Source: an uncultured Fulvivirga sp. (lineage in GTDB: Bacteria > Bacteroidota > Bacteroidia > Cytophagales > Cyclobacteriaceae). From it: DNA of 64,000 nt. Made by a program: the position numbers and the translations under genes. Position 1 is the stretch's first letter. The number at the start of each line of letters is the position of its first letter. The stretch covers positions 186,001-250,000 of the forward strand of contig CANMSE010000003.1 of assembly GCA_947500555.1 (NCBI GenBank), given 5' to 3'. Positions 17,995 through 26,529 of the stretch are shown here, one piece after another. Under the pieces are notes generated by a model. The model was not told the DNA's origin, did no database searches, and saw only the letters and a list, made by a program, of their open reading frames with translations.

Positions 17995-20031
17995 ATGAAA
18001 AGATACTTTTTATTCGCCTTCCTTTTTATCGTAGTCCACTATTCTTTTGCAAATAGTTGGTCTGATAGTCTAAGTCTTGAACCTAAAACTCACTATGGGA
18101 ATGAAGCTAAACTAGCCATTCAAATTTTAGATACTTATCACTATCGAAAAATTGGTTTGGATGACTCGCTTTCTTCAGTGATCCTTGATGAGTACATTAT
18201 AACACTCGACAATAATAAATCATATTTTCTCCAATCAGATATCGATCTGTTTGATAAATATCGAAATAAGATAGACGATATGACAAAATTGGGTGTGGTA
18301 AGTCCGGCTTATGAAATTTACTCAGTATTTAAAAAACGATTTGATGAGCGTATGGAATATGTCTATGATGAGTTGTTAGATACTGAATACGATTTTACTA
18401 AGGATGAGTACTATGACACAGATAGGTCTGAGTTGCCCTATGCGAGCAATGTGTCTGAGCTAAATGAACTGTGGCGAAAAGCAGTAAAAAGTCAGTTTTT
18501 AAGTTTGAAACTTAATGGTAAGAATAATGATGAAATAATCGAAACGGTTAAAAAAAGATATGATCGTTTTAAGAAATCAATTAGTCAGTATAATAGTGAG
18601 GATATTTTTGAATTATATATGAATACTATAGCTGAAAGCTATGATCCACACTCCAATTATTTTTCTCCCAAGACTTCTGATCGTTTTCAACAAAACATGA
18701 GCCTTTCTTTGGAAGGTATTGGCGCACGCCTAACAACCGATAATGATTTTACTAAGGTGATTGAAATTGTTCCAGGCGGACCAGCTATGAAAAGTGATCT
18801 TATACATCCTGATGATAGAATAATTGCCGTAGGCCAAGGAGAAGATGGTGAAATGGTTGATGTAATCGGCTGGCGATTGGATGATGTAGTAACATTAATC
18901 AAAGGACCAAAAGGGACAACGGTGCAACTGGAAATTTTGCCTGCTGAATCAGGGATATATGGCCCTTCAAAAAGAATCTCTTTGGTGAGAGAGAAAATTA
19001 AGTTGGAAGATCAGCAAGCGAAGGCTGAGGTCATTCCTGTCGTTCGCAATGGTAAGGCATTTGACCTGGGAGTAATTACACTGCCTAGTTTTTATATGGA
19101 TTTCGAGGCCTATCAAAATGGTGACCCCAACTACAATAGTACTACAAGAGATGTAAAGAGACTGGTCGATGAATTGCAAACTCAAGGTATTGATGGGTTG
19201 ATGATTGACTTAAGAAATAATGGTGGTGGCTCGCTTGCGGAAGCTATTGACCTTACTGGTCTGTTTATCAATGATGGTCCCGTTGTGCAGGTAAGAACAT
19301 CTTCCAATCAGGTGGAAGTTGGAGAAGATGAAGATCCTGCAATAGTGTATGACGGGCCATTGGCAGTTCTTATTAATAGGTTTAGCGCAAGTGCTTCGGA
19401 AATTTTTGCCGGAGCTATACAAGACTATTCACGTGGGGTTGTTTTGGGAGAAACGTCTTTTGGAAAAGGTACGGTACAAAGTGTCATTGACCTGGGGCGA
19501 TACTTGAATGTTCCAGCGGATGAAAAAGTGGGACAATTAAAGCTTACACTGCAGAAATTTTATAGGGTGACAGGAAGTAGTACTCAACACCTTGGGGTTA
19601 ATCCCGATGTAAATTTTCCTTCAGCCTTTGAGGCAAAAGAATTTGGTGAAAGTAGTAGACCAAGTGCACTGCCGTGGGATCAAATAAAAGGCACCAAATA
19701 TGAGCCAGTTGAGCAGATATCAGATGACTTATTAGCGGCTCTTAATAGTGATTATTCAGATAGATTAAAAAATGATAAAGATTTAGGGCAGCTCGTGTCG
19801 GATACCGAAGAGCTAAAAAACAATATATCTCGAACTAAAATATCTCTAAATGAAAATACACGAAAAATGGAGTTGGAAGAGATTGAGAAAAAAAGAGCTG
19901 AAAAGAACGATTTGTCTGGAGTTATCATTGAGAAAGAAGGTGTTAGGGAGGCAAACAAAATAGATGTAGAGGACAAATATCTTCGAGAAGGGCTCGTGAT
20001 CCTTTCAGATATGATTACTGCAATTGGGTAA
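17995..20031 (+). CDS. prc: Carboxy-terminal processing (tail-specific) periplasmic protease
   Basis: A 678-residue protease of the Prc/Tsp type (family S41), matching the length of E. coli Prc. A signal peptide (MKRYFLFAFLFIVVHYSFA) sends it to the periplasm. The order is: an N-terminal helical domain, a PDZ domain from about residue 230 (SLEGIGARLTTDNDFTKVIEIVPGG), then the catalytic domain with RFSASASEIFAGA and FGKGTVQ. The Ser-Lys dyad is S466 and K491, with the same 25-residue spacing as E. coli S430/K455. A helical C-terminal domain (DUF3340 type) follows. It trims or degrades periplasmic and lipoprotein substrates by their C-termini. The OmpA-like gene follows after 40 bases. Confidence 0.95.
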   Translation: MKRYFLFAFLFIVVHYSFANSWSDSLSLEPKTHYGNEAKLAIQILDTYHYRKIGLDDSLSSVILDEYIITLDNNKSYFLQSDIDLFDKYRNKIDDMTKLGVVSPAYEIYSVFKKRFDERMEYVYDELLDTEYDFTKDEYYDTDRSELPYASNVSELNELWRKAVKSQFLSLKLNGKNNDEIIETVKKRYDRFKKSISQYNSEDIFELYMNTIAESYDPHSNYFSPKTSDRFQQNMSLSLEGIGARLTTDNDFTKVIEIVPGGPAMKSDLIHPDDRIIAVGQGEDGEMVDVIGWRLDDVVTLIKGPKGTTVQLEILPAESGIYGPSKRISLVREKIKLEDQQAKAEVIPVVRNGKAFDLGVITLPSFYMDFEAYQNGDPNYNSTTRDVKRLVDELQTQGIDGLMIDLRNNGGGSLAEAIDLTGLFINDGPVVQVRTSSNQVEVGEDEDPAIVYDGPLAVLINRFSASASEIFAGAIQDYSRGVVLGETSFGKGTVQSVIDLGRYLNVPADEKVGQLKLTLQKFYRVTGSSTQHLGVNPDVNFPSAFEAKEFGESSRPSALPWDQIKGTKYEPVEQISDDLLAALNSDYSDRLKNDKDLGQLVSDTEELKNNISRTKISLNENTRKMELEEIEKKRAEKNDLSGVIIEKEGVREANKIDVEDKYLREGLVILSDMITAIG

Positions 20032-20071
20032 AGGGTAAAACACAAATGTGCCTTTCAGCGTTCAAATCGTT

Positions 20072-20488
20072 ATGAGGTGGTTATTGTTCTTTATCGTTTT
20101 TGCATTCGGCCTGCCACTTTATGCTCAGGAAGATTCAGAAACTGAGCTGGTAAAAAAGAGTATATTTTTCGGTGGTGGTAGTTACTATATAGACGAACTA
20201 CAGCAGGAAGAACTAAAAACGTTTATTCAAAGTGTTGAAAACCTCGAAAATTATGAAATAGTCATATTTAGCCATACCGATAACATAGGAGGCAAGGAAT
20301 TTAATCAGTGGCTTTCGCAAATGCGGAGCGAATCGGTCCTTTACGAACTTCTTGAGATTGGCGTACCAGAAGAGCTCACAGAAATCAAAGATTTTGGTTT
20401 AACCAACCCACTATATACCAACTCCACGACCGGAGGTAAGATAATGAATAGGAGGGTTGATGTAATTCTTGTGCCAATAGTATTTTAA
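20072..20488 (+). CDS. Small OmpA-like (peptidoglycan-binding) domain protein
   Basis: A 138-residue exported protein with a signal peptide (MRWLLFFIVFAFGLPLYAQ) and a single OmpA C-terminal-like domain. The domain shows the FGGGSYYIDELQQEEL start, the SHTDNIGGKEFNQWLS loop (diaminopimelate-binding region of the TDNIG type) and the NRRVDVILVP end. There is no barrel or lipobox, so it would be a soluble periplasmic peptidoglycan-binding protein. The ATG at 20072 is preferred over a GTG 24 bases upstream because it puts the signal peptide at the N-terminus. Its stop lies four bases from the stop of the convergent gene. Confidence 0.85.
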   Translation: MRWLLFFIVFAFGLPLYAQEDSETELVKKSIFFGGGSYYIDELQQEELKTFIQSVENLENYEIVIFSHTDNIGGKEFNQWLSQMRSESVLYELLEIGVPEELTEIKDFGLTNPLYTNSTTGGKIMNRRVDVILVPIVF

Positions 20489-20492
20489 TACC

Positions 20493-20912
20493 CTATTTCG
20501 TAGTGTGGTCGGCATACTCCCCAAAACCAGAATCTATGGGTTCCCATAACTCTATCTTATTTCCTTCAGGATCCATTATATGTACAAATTTACCATACTC
20601 ATAAGTTTCTACTTTATCGACTACTTCTACTCCACTGGCTTTTAGCTCTTCTAATAATTCTTCCAGGTTTTCTACTCGATAATTGATCATAAATCCCTTT
20701 TCAGAAGGTTCCATATATTTGGTGTCTTCATTAAAAACACTCCATTGCAAATAGCCTTTTTTATTAGGTTCATCGGCCAAACGAAATTCAAACATTGAGC
20801 CATATTCATTAGTGGCTAACCCAAGATTCTTATTATACCACTCGGTCAGTTTTTTTGGTTCTTTAGATTTGAAGAATATTCCTCCTATACCTGTTACTTT
20901 TTTCTTGCTCAT
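20493..20912 (-). CDS. Glyoxalase/VOC-family protein
   Basis: A 139-residue protein of the vicinal oxygen chelate fold, built from two beta-alpha-beta-beta-beta units. Recognisable pieces are GIGGIFFKSKEPKKLTEWY at the start, FMINYRVENLEELLEELKASG in the second unit and the end HIMDPEGNKIELWEP, where the Glu in KIELW is the usual metal ligand. Members include glyoxalase I, dioxygenases and antibiotic-binding proteins; this short form is usually annotated only to family level. It overlaps the DUF4199 gene before it by four bases (ATGA). Confidence 0.88.
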   Translation of the reverse strand: MSKKKVTGIGGIFFKSKEPKKLTEWYNKNLGLATNEYGSMFEFRLADEPNKKGYLQWSVFNEDTKYMEPSEKGFMINYRVENLEELLEELKASGVEVVDKVETYEYGKFVHIMDPEGNKIELWEPIDSGFGEYADHTTK

Positions 20913-21430
20913 TGTTTTATGGGTTTTAGTTGAAAATAGAGTGATGATAATATGCTTATGATAAGGCCAATGATAAATACTGTGGCGAACATAATTCCAA
21001 ATTGCATGCCTACACTATCCCATAAAGCCATATCTGTGGCAAATTGCACTTTTGTAATCTCAAACTCTTCGGGGGTTAAAGAGGCTTTCATTTTTTCTAA
21101 TTGATAAGCACCATACTCATTTAAAAAATTTGGATTGATCCATTTATAGTAAACAACACTATATACCCCAAAAGCAATTGATGGAAAGACTGATATAGCT
21201 GCACCTAAGCCTAAATTTTTCATAAAAGAAGCTTCCTTACCCATTAGTTGATATTCTCTTATTCCCAAAAACACGAAAGCAAGACAGAATACGATAGATG
21301 CGTATCCTACAATTTCATCTATATCAAAATTGGAAGCATTGGGTGTACCATAGATGAGATAAGCTACCAATTGCACACCCATTAGAATTGATGCAGCGAT
21401 GATTCCGTTTTTAACTATTATTTTTTTCAT
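20909..21430 (-). CDS. DUF4199 family membrane protein
   Basis: A 173-residue inner-membrane protein with four transmembrane helices: one at the N-terminus (GIIAASILMGVQLVAYLIYG), a second around residues 40-60, a third (GLGAAISVFPSIAFGVYSVVYY) and a fourth near the C-terminus (FGIMFATVFIIGLIISILSSLYF). The spacing, the loop after helix 3 and the TPEEFE stretch match DUF4199, a Bacteroidota family of unknown function. It shares an operon with the VOC gene and follows a membrane-anchored regulator on the same strand. Confidence 0.85.
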   Translation of the reverse strand: MKKIIVKNGIIAASILMGVQLVAYLIYGTPNASNFDIDEIVGYASIVFCLAFVFLGIREYQLMGKEASFMKNLGLGAAISVFPSIAFGVYSVVYYKWINPNFLNEYGAYQLEKMKASLTPEEFEITKVQFATDMALWDSVGMQFGIMFATVFIIGLIISILSSLYFQLKPIKQ

Positions 21431-21478
21431 GACATTACTTTTTGATTGCTAAGTAGAATGAAATTCTTTTTTTACCTC

Positions 21479-21494
21479 TCATACTAAAGTATGA
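21479..21494. promoter_or_regulatory. 16-bp palindrome between the LuxR-type and DUF4199 genes
   Basis: TCATACT-AA-AGTATGA is a perfect inverted repeat. It lies 48 bases upstream of the DUF4199 start and 24 bases past the stop of the regulator gene. No T run follows, so an operator is more likely than a terminator. Binding by the neighbouring regulator is an inference. Confidence 0.4.
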
Positions 21495-21518
21495 TTTTCA
21501 ATGAATCATGCTTTATGA

Positions 21519-21935
21519 CTATATAATTCCATAGTCCTTAGCCTGCTTTACGGCCTCTGTTCTTCTTTTCACATTCAACTTTGCCAATATATTAGAAACA
21601 TGCGTTTTTACTGTATTTTCAGATACAAAGAGTTTCTCTGCAATCTCGTTGTTACTATAACCCTCTGCCACGTTTATGAGAACTTCATATTCACGTTTGC
21701 TGATATTCAATAAAGCAAGCTTTTCTTCATCTATAACCTTATCACTTTTTAACAAACTATTTTTTGATGATATATAGTTACGCAGCAGCATACCAAATAG
21801 TATTAGCGTAAAAGCACATACTATTAATAAAAATTCCTTAAAGTAATCACTAGTAGTCAGTGAGTACTTGCTCAATTCAAGTAAGACCAACATGAGCCCG
21901 GCTAGCAGTCCAAACTTTATAATAACCTGTTTCAA
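21519..21935 (-). CDS. Membrane-anchored LuxR-type transcriptional regulator
   Basis: A 138-residue protein with two predicted membrane helices at the N-terminus (FGLLAGLMLVLLELSKYSL and FLLIVCAFTLILFGMLL) and a GerE/LuxR helix-turn-helix domain at the C-terminus (about residues 74-136). The DNA-binding domain has the conserved core NISKREYEVLINVAEGYSNN, EIAEKLFVSENTVKTHVSNI and LAKLNVKRRTEAVKQA. There is no receiver domain, so it is not a classical response regulator. A membrane-tethered factor of this form must act at the membrane or be released by proteolysis (inference). Family members accompany DUF4199 genes in other Bacteroidota as far as I recall. Confidence 0.85.
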   Translation of the reverse strand: MKQVIIKFGLLAGLMLVLLELSKYSLTTSDYFKEFLLIVCAFTLILFGMLLRNYISSKNSLLKSDKVIDEEKLALLNISKREYEVLINVAEGYSNNEIAEKLFVSENTVKTHVSNILAKLNVKRRTEAVKQAKDYGII

Positions 21936-21982
21936 GATACCTGGATAGTTTACCTCATAATATTAATAATTTTGGAGAATAG

Positions 21983-22010
21983 TTTGCTGAAATTAATAGT
22001 ACTACCTTTG
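21983..22010 (+). promoter_or_regulatory. Promoter of the DEAD-box helicase
   Basis: TTTG (21983-21986), a 16-base spacer and TACCTTTG (22003-22010) match the Bacteroidota -33/-7 pattern. The helicase TTG start lies 22 bases further on. Confidence 0.65.
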
Positions 22011-22032
22011 CAAATCATTAATAAAGCACAAA

Positions 22033-23739
22033 TTGACAAATTTTTCTGATTTAGGGCTTTCGGCACCTTTGCTAAAAGTTCTTCCTGAGTTGAATATTGA
22101 TCAACCGACCAAAATTCAACAACAAGCAATACCTATTTTAATAAATGAAAAAAATCGTGACTTCCTGGGACTGGCTCAGACAGGTACAGGTAAAACAGCA
22201 GCTTTTGGCCTGCCACTTTTGGAAGCAGTAGATGCAGACATAAAAAGCACTCAGGCACTGGTTTTGGCTCCAACTCGCGAGCTAGGCCAACAAATAGCAC
22301 AACAAATACAAGCCTTTTCTAAATATATGAAGGGGTTAAGAGTTCAGGTAGTATATGGTGGTGCCTCGATTGTACCACAAATGAAAGCATTGAAGAATAC
22401 ACCTCATATAGTAATAGCCACTCCAGGCCGCTTGCTAGATCTAATTAAAAGAAGAGCTGTGAACTTATCAGGAATCAGACATGTGGTGTTTGATGAGGCG
22501 GATGAGATGCTTAACATGGGTTTTAGAGAAGATATCGATGACATTCTTTCCTATACAGAAGGAGAAAAGTCTACCTGGCTTTTCTCAGCTACTATGGCTC
22601 CTGAGATCAAATCCATTGTAAAAAAGTACATGAATAATCCTGCGGAGGTTAAAATTGATACTGCAAATGTTGTTAATCAAAATATTGACCATCAGTACTT
22701 TATAGCTAAAGTAAGAGACAAAATTGAAATAATGAAGCGCATTATTGAGCTGGAGCCTGATATGCGAGGGATTGTATTTTGTCGCACTAAACGTGAGACT
22801 CAAGAGCTTGCTCAACAATTACAAAATAGAGGCTTGCCTGTTGATGCGATACATGGTGACTTATCGCAAAATCAGCGTGATCAAGTCATGAAACGTTTCA
22901 AAAATCATTCATTAGAGTTTTTGGTTGCTACTGACGTTGCAGCTAGGGGGATTGATGTAAATGACCTAACTCATGTTATACATTACTCTATGCCGGATGA
23001 CCTTGAATATTATACCCATAGAAGTGGGAGAACAGGTAGGGCAGGAAAAAAAGGAATATCACTCGCTCTTGTTACAGCTTCTGAAAAACGCAAAATCCAA
23101 CATATTGAGCGAAAGCTTAAACTTGGATTTACTGCATATACATTGCCTAAAGCAGAACATGTTGAAAGTAAACGTCTTATGGACTGGGCAAACAACCTGG
23201 CAGAATTACCTGTTGATACAGACCTTATTGCTGAACATGTCAATGATGTTAGAGAAAGGTTAAAAGACCTTTCGAAAGAAGAAATGATTGATAAGCTGAT
23301 GACCAAAGAGTTACAGTCTTTAGGTATCAATAAAAACAACTCTTTTGATTTAGAACATCAAAATATCAGTAATGGTATGTCTAATGATTCTGGTTCTAAA
23401 TACAATAAGTACTTCATTAATATGGGACTCATAGATGGTGTCAGTAAGAAGGATTTGATGGATTTAGTACAAGAAACAGCAGGTTTAACTAAAAATGCCA
23501 TTGGCTCTGTCACATTGGAAGAAAGGCGAGCATATGTTGAAGTTGAAAAAGAACAAGCTCACCTGGTTGAACCTGCGTTTGAAGGGTTACAAATTAATGG
23601 CAGAGAGATAAGAGTAAACTTAGAGAAGAGCAGACAGCGAAGAGACAGAGGGGGAGGTCATGGTCGAAGCAGACGTTCATTTGGGCCTCCAAACAATAAG
23701 AAAGGTTTCAAAAATAGCAAAGGACGCAGAAGAAGATAA
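22033..23739 (+). CDS. DEAD-box ATP-dependent RNA helicase
   Basis: A 568-residue RNA helicase of the CsdA/DeaD type. Visible motifs are the Q motif (FSDLGLSAPLLKVL, PTKIQQQAIP), motif I AQTGTGKTAA, Ia APTRELGQQ, II VFDEADEML, III FSATMAP, IV GIVFCRTKRE, V ATDVAARGIDV and VI HRSGRTGRAG. A C-terminal DbpA-like RNA-binding domain (IGSVTLEERRAYVEVEKEQ, INGREIRVNLEKSR) is followed by an Arg/Gly-rich basic tail. The only plausible start is the TTG at 22033, since no in-frame ATG precedes the Q motif. A cold-shock protein gene follows, which suggests roles in unwinding RNA in the cold or in ribosome assembly. Confidence 0.95.
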   Translation: MTNFSDLGLSAPLLKVLPELNIDQPTKIQQQAIPILINEKNRDFLGLAQTGTGKTAAFGLPLLEAVDADIKSTQALVLAPTRELGQQIAQQIQAFSKYMKGLRVQVVYGGASIVPQMKALKNTPHIVIATPGRLLDLIKRRAVNLSGIRHVVFDEADEMLNMGFREDIDDILSYTEGEKSTWLFSATMAPEIKSIVKKYMNNPAEVKIDTANVVNQNIDHQYFIAKVRDKIEIMKRIIELEPDMRGIVFCRTKRETQELAQQLQNRGLPVDAIHGDLSQNQRDQVMKRFKNHSLEFLVATDVAARGIDVNDLTHVIHYSMPDDLEYYTHRSGRTGRAGKKGISLALVTASEKRKIQHIERKLKLGFTAYTLPKAEHVESKRLMDWANNLAELPVDTDLIAEHVNDVRERLKDLSKEEMIDKLMTKELQSLGINKNNSFDLEHQNISNGMSNDSGSKYNKYFINMGLIDGVSKKDLMDLVQETAGLTKNAIGSVTLEERRAYVEVEKEQAHLVEPAFEGLQINGREIRVNLEKSRQRRDRGGGHGRSRRSFGPPNNKKGFKNSKGRRRR

Positions 23740-23828
23740 CTACCAATGTGAAGCCATTATAAATTTGGTAATAGTGGGTTAATCTAAAAATAAAGTACTC
23801 TCTATGATAGAATTGTATTTTATTTGGC

Positions 23829-23836
23829 TAATTTTG
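23829..23836 (+). promoter_or_regulatory. -7 element of the cold-shock gene
   Basis: TAATTTTG matches TAnnTTTG and lies 24 bases before the ATG, so the 5' leader is short, unlike the long thermosensing leader of E. coli cspA. Confidence 0.5.
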
Positions 23837-23860
23837 TGGCCTTAATCACAATAATTAATA

Positions 23861-24052
23861 ATGAAAGAAGGAACAGTAAAATTCTTTAACGATTCAAAAG
23901 GATATGGATTCGTAAAAGATTCAGAAGACAGTCAAGAGTATTTCGTACACGTATCAGGTCTAGTAGACGAAGTTCGTGAAAACGATTCAGTAACTTTTGA
24001 ATTGCAAGAAGGTAGAAAAGGTTTGAATGCAGTTAACGTAAAGTTAGCTTAA
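23861..24052 (+). CDS. Cold-shock domain protein (Csp)
   Basis: A 63-residue single cold-shock domain, the full length for the family, binding single-stranded RNA and DNA as an RNA chaperone. RNP1 is KGYGFV (residues 13-18) and RNP2 is YFVHV (27-31), giving the aromatic nucleic-acid-binding face with F8, F9, Y15, F17 and F28. It follows the RNA helicase gene after 121 bases and has its own -7 element and a strong terminator, so it can be made as an abundant short mRNA. Confidence 0.96.
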   Translation: MKEGTVKFFNDSKGYGFVKDSEDSQEYFVHVSGLVDEVRENDSVTFELQEGRKGLNAVNVKLA

Positions 24053-24070
24053 TTTATATCTGATTATTTA

Positions 24071-24105
24071 AAAGCCCTGATCACATTGTGGTCAGGGCTT
24101 TTTTT
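24071..24105 (+). terminator. Rho-independent terminator of the cold-shock gene
   Basis: A 13-bp stem (24072-24084 with 24088-24100, one G-T pair, loop ATT) containing AGCCCTGA / TCAGGGCT runs into seven T. Confidence 0.93.
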
Positions 24106-24165
24106 ATTAAAGCCTAAACTTATAATAAGACATTTGTTACCTTAAGTATAAATACAGATATATCA

Positions 24166-25116
24166 ATGTTGACAAACGTAGTAGATTGGATTTCTGAAAA
24201 TTGGCATATAAGCCCAACTGTGCAATGGAAGCTGTTCTTATCCATATCTGTGATAATTGCTTTAGCGCTAATAAGACACCTTGCCTTTAAGATAGCATTC
24301 AATAAAATCCAGGATCTAAAGGAGAGATATCTGTGGAAAAATGCCATTAAAAATACTCACTATGTACTTTTAATCATTATCATCAGTGCTATATGGGTAG
24401 ATAAGATGGGGTCTCTGGCTACTTTTTTTGGATTGCTTTCTGCTGGGTTGGCTATTGCTTTGCAAGATCCTATTGTCAATTTGGCCGGCTGGCTATTCAT
24501 TCTAATAAGAAAACCCTTTGAGGTAGGTGACAGAATTGAGGTAGGGGGTATTTCCGGAGATGTTATTGATGTACGGTTTTTTCAGTTTACACTTAACGAA
24601 ATTCATAACTGGGTAGATGCAGATCAAAGTACTGGGCGTATAGTGCACATACCTAATGGAAAAGTATTTAAGGAGCCACAAGCTAATTATACACAAGGAT
24701 TTAGTCATATATGGAATGAAATAGGGGTTATGGTCACTTTTGAAAGTGATTGGAAAAAAGCTAAAAAAATACTAGAGAGAACAGTATCAGATCATGTTGA
24801 GCAGTTAAGTAAGTCAGCAGCAAGAAAGCTTATTGAGGCTTCAAAAAAATTCATGATTTTTTACACTTCACTGACTCCAATTGTTTACACTTCGGTAAAG
24901 GATAGTGGAGTAATGCTTACCATCAGATATTTGGTAGATCCACGAAAACGAAGAACCACAGAACATGATATATGGGAGGAAGTCTTAAGTGAGTTTGCTA
25001 AGAATGATGATATCGATTTTGCATACCCTACACAACGTATTTACTACAACTTACAGGAAGGTAAATTAGGTACTGCTAAAGCACCGAATTATTCCGATAG
25101 CGGTAAAAAGAATTGA
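24166..25116 (+). CDS. MscS-type small-conductance mechanosensitive channel
   Basis: A 316-residue inner-membrane channel that releases solutes on osmotic downshock. Two or three N-terminal transmembrane helices lead to the pore helix region LATFFGLLSAGLAIALQDPI, with the family's Gly/Ala packing pattern. The beta domain then begins with NLAGWLFILIRKPFEVGDRIEV, and the IVHIPNGKVF stretch is the usual inter-subunit strand. The C-terminal alpha/beta domain is shorter than in multi-helix members. It is a stand-alone gene between the cold-shock gene and dinB. Confidence 0.92.
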   Translation: MLTNVVDWISENWHISPTVQWKLFLSISVIIALALIRHLAFKIAFNKIQDLKERYLWKNAIKNTHYVLLIIIISAIWVDKMGSLATFFGLLSAGLAIALQDPIVNLAGWLFILIRKPFEVGDRIEVGGISGDVIDVRFFQFTLNEIHNWVDADQSTGRIVHIPNGKVFKEPQANYTQGFSHIWNEIGVMVTFESDWKKAKKILERTVSDHVEQLSKSAARKLIEASKKFMIFYTSLTPIVYTSVKDSGVMLTIRYLVDPRKRRTTEHDIWEEVLSEFAKNDDIDFAYPTQRIYYNLQEGKLGTAKAPNYSDSGKKN

Positions 25117-25181
25117 GACTATCTCTTATAATGTAAGGTAATAGTGCGAAGTCCGAATATATTTAATGCCAATAAAATACT

Positions 25182-25204
25182 AATTACTAAAAATATTAGT
25201 AATT
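25182..25204. promoter_or_regulatory. Inverted repeat before dinB, candidate operator
   Basis: AATTACTAA and TTAGTAATT form a perfect 9-bp inverted repeat with loop AAATA, ending seven bases before the dinB start codon. It does not resemble a LexA box. It may be the binding site of the repressor of this polymerase pair, or an mRNA hairpin at the start. Confidence 0.45.
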
Positions 25205-25211
25205 TAGTTTC

Positions 25212-26426
25212 GTGGAATTACGATCTATATTACATCTCGATTTAGATACTTTTTTTGTATCATGTGAACGACTAACAGATAGTCGATTGATTGGGAAACC
25301 AATTCTCATTGGTGGTGTAACAGATCGTGGTGTAGTAGCATCCTGCAGCTATGAAGCCAGGAAGTTTGGTATTCATTCTGCCATGCCTATGAAAATGGCG
25401 AAACAATTATGCCCGGAGGCTATCCAGATTAGAGGGAACTCCATGATTTATAGCAAAAAATCAGAGGAAGTTACTGATATCATTAAAGAAGAAGTTCCAC
25501 TATATGAGAAGACATCTATTGATGAGTTTTATGCCGATTTATCCGGTATGGACAAATTCTTCAATAGCTATAAAATAGCATCTGAACTACGTAAAAAGAT
25601 TACTGAAAAGACAGGTTTACCTATTTCATTCGGCTTATCAGAGAATAAAACAGTATCAAAAATTGCTACTGGCGAAGCTAAACCTGATAATCAGATAAAG
25701 GTAGATTATGGAAATGAAAAACCTTTTCTCGCCCCTTTATCTGTAAAGAAAATACCAATGATAGGTGATAAGACTTATCAAACTTTATGTGGCCTTGGAA
25801 TTAAACGTATTGAGACAATACAGGAAATGCCTATTGAACTGATGCAAAAGGCGTTGGGTAAAAATGGAGTATCTATATGGCGTAAAGCCAATGGCATTGA
25901 TAACTCGCTGGTAGAACCATATTCCGAGCGAAAGTCTGTTTCCACAGAGCGTACATTTGACAGGGATACTACTGATATTGAAAAACTAAAAGGAATAATG
26001 CTGGCTATGGCTGAGAATTTAGCTTTCCAGCTTCGCAGAGGCGAAAAGTTGACTTCTTGTGTTACAGTCAAAGTTCGTTATTCTGATTTCAACACTTATA
26101 CTTTACAGAATCGGATACCTTATACTTCAGCAGATCATGTGCTTATTCCTAAGGTATTAGAGCTATTTGATAGACTATATAATAAAAGGCTACTTGTAAG
26201 GCTTATAGGAGTCCGTTTTAGCCACTTAGTGAGTGGCGGGTATCAGATCAATCTATTCGAAGATGCTACTGAAATGATCAATCTATATCATGCCATGGAT
26301 TACATACGTGATAAGCACGGAGATAGAAAGGTAATGCGGGCAGGGGGGATAGAAGCAAGGACGATTAGTAGGTTTAATCCCTTTACTGGAGAGCCACCAC
26401 CACTATTGGCAAATCGGAGAGCTTAA
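25212..26426 (+). CDS. dinB: DNA polymerase IV, Y-family translesion polymerase
   Basis: A 404-residue Y-family polymerase that copies past DNA lesions. The three catalytic acidic residues are kept: D10 in ILHLDLDTFF, and D104 and E105 in TSIDEFYADL. The steric-gate Phe and the CSYEARKFGIHSAMP finger motif are also clear. The little-finger domain spans about residues 240-350 (SVSTERTFDRDTTDIEKLK onward). The start is a GTG; no ATG is available upstream in frame. Keeping the catalytic residues argues against the inactive ImuB type. A DnaE2-like polymerase follows after about 100 bases, so the pair resembles a mutagenesis cassette, although no imuA or lexA is beside it. Confidence 0.93.
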   Translation: MELRSILHLDLDTFFVSCERLTDSRLIGKPILIGGVTDRGVVASCSYEARKFGIHSAMPMKMAKQLCPEAIQIRGNSMIYSKKSEEVTDIIKEEVPLYEKTSIDEFYADLSGMDKFFNSYKIASELRKKITEKTGLPISFGLSENKTVSKIATGEAKPDNQIKVDYGNEKPFLAPLSVKKIPMIGDKTYQTLCGLGIKRIETIQEMPIELMQKALGKNGVSIWRKANGIDNSLVEPYSERKSVSTERTFDRDTTDIEKLKGIMLAMAENLAFQLRRGEKLTSCVTVKVRYSDFNTYTLQNRIPYTSADHVLIPKVLELFDRLYNKRLLVRLIGVRFSHLVSGGYQINLFEDATEMINLYHAMDYIRDKHGDRKVMRAGGIEARTISRFNPFTGEPPPLLANRRA

Positions 26427-26446
26427 AGTTATAAGTTACAAGCTGT

Positions 26447-26512
26447 AAGCTACAAGCCACCTACTATACTAAACTCATATGAGTTATGAGCCAACCTTGA
26501 GGCTTGTAGCTT
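26447..26512. repeat. Nested inverted repeat between dinB and dnaE2
   Basis: AAGCTACAAGCC (26447-26458) and GGCTTGTAGCTT (26501-26512) are perfect 12-bp inverted arms. Between them AACTCATATGAGTT (26472-26485) is a perfect 14-bp palindrome. Related degenerate units (AAGTTACAAGCTGTAAGC on the left, GCTACTTGAAGC on the right) extend the symmetry. This looks like a REP-type intergenic element that could fold as a cruciform or a branched RNA. Confidence 0.75.
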
Positions 26513-26529
26513 GCTACTTGAAGCTAATT

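Noticed and set aside
25212..26426. ImuB-type inactive polymerase homologue
   Set aside because: All three catalytic acidic residues are present, so it is an active Y-family enzyme of the DinB type.
26479..26529. Earlier start for dnaE2 at 26479
   Set aside because: The added 17 residues are coded by the palindromic repeat element and are absent from the family; the ATG at 26530 starts exactly at the PHP domain.
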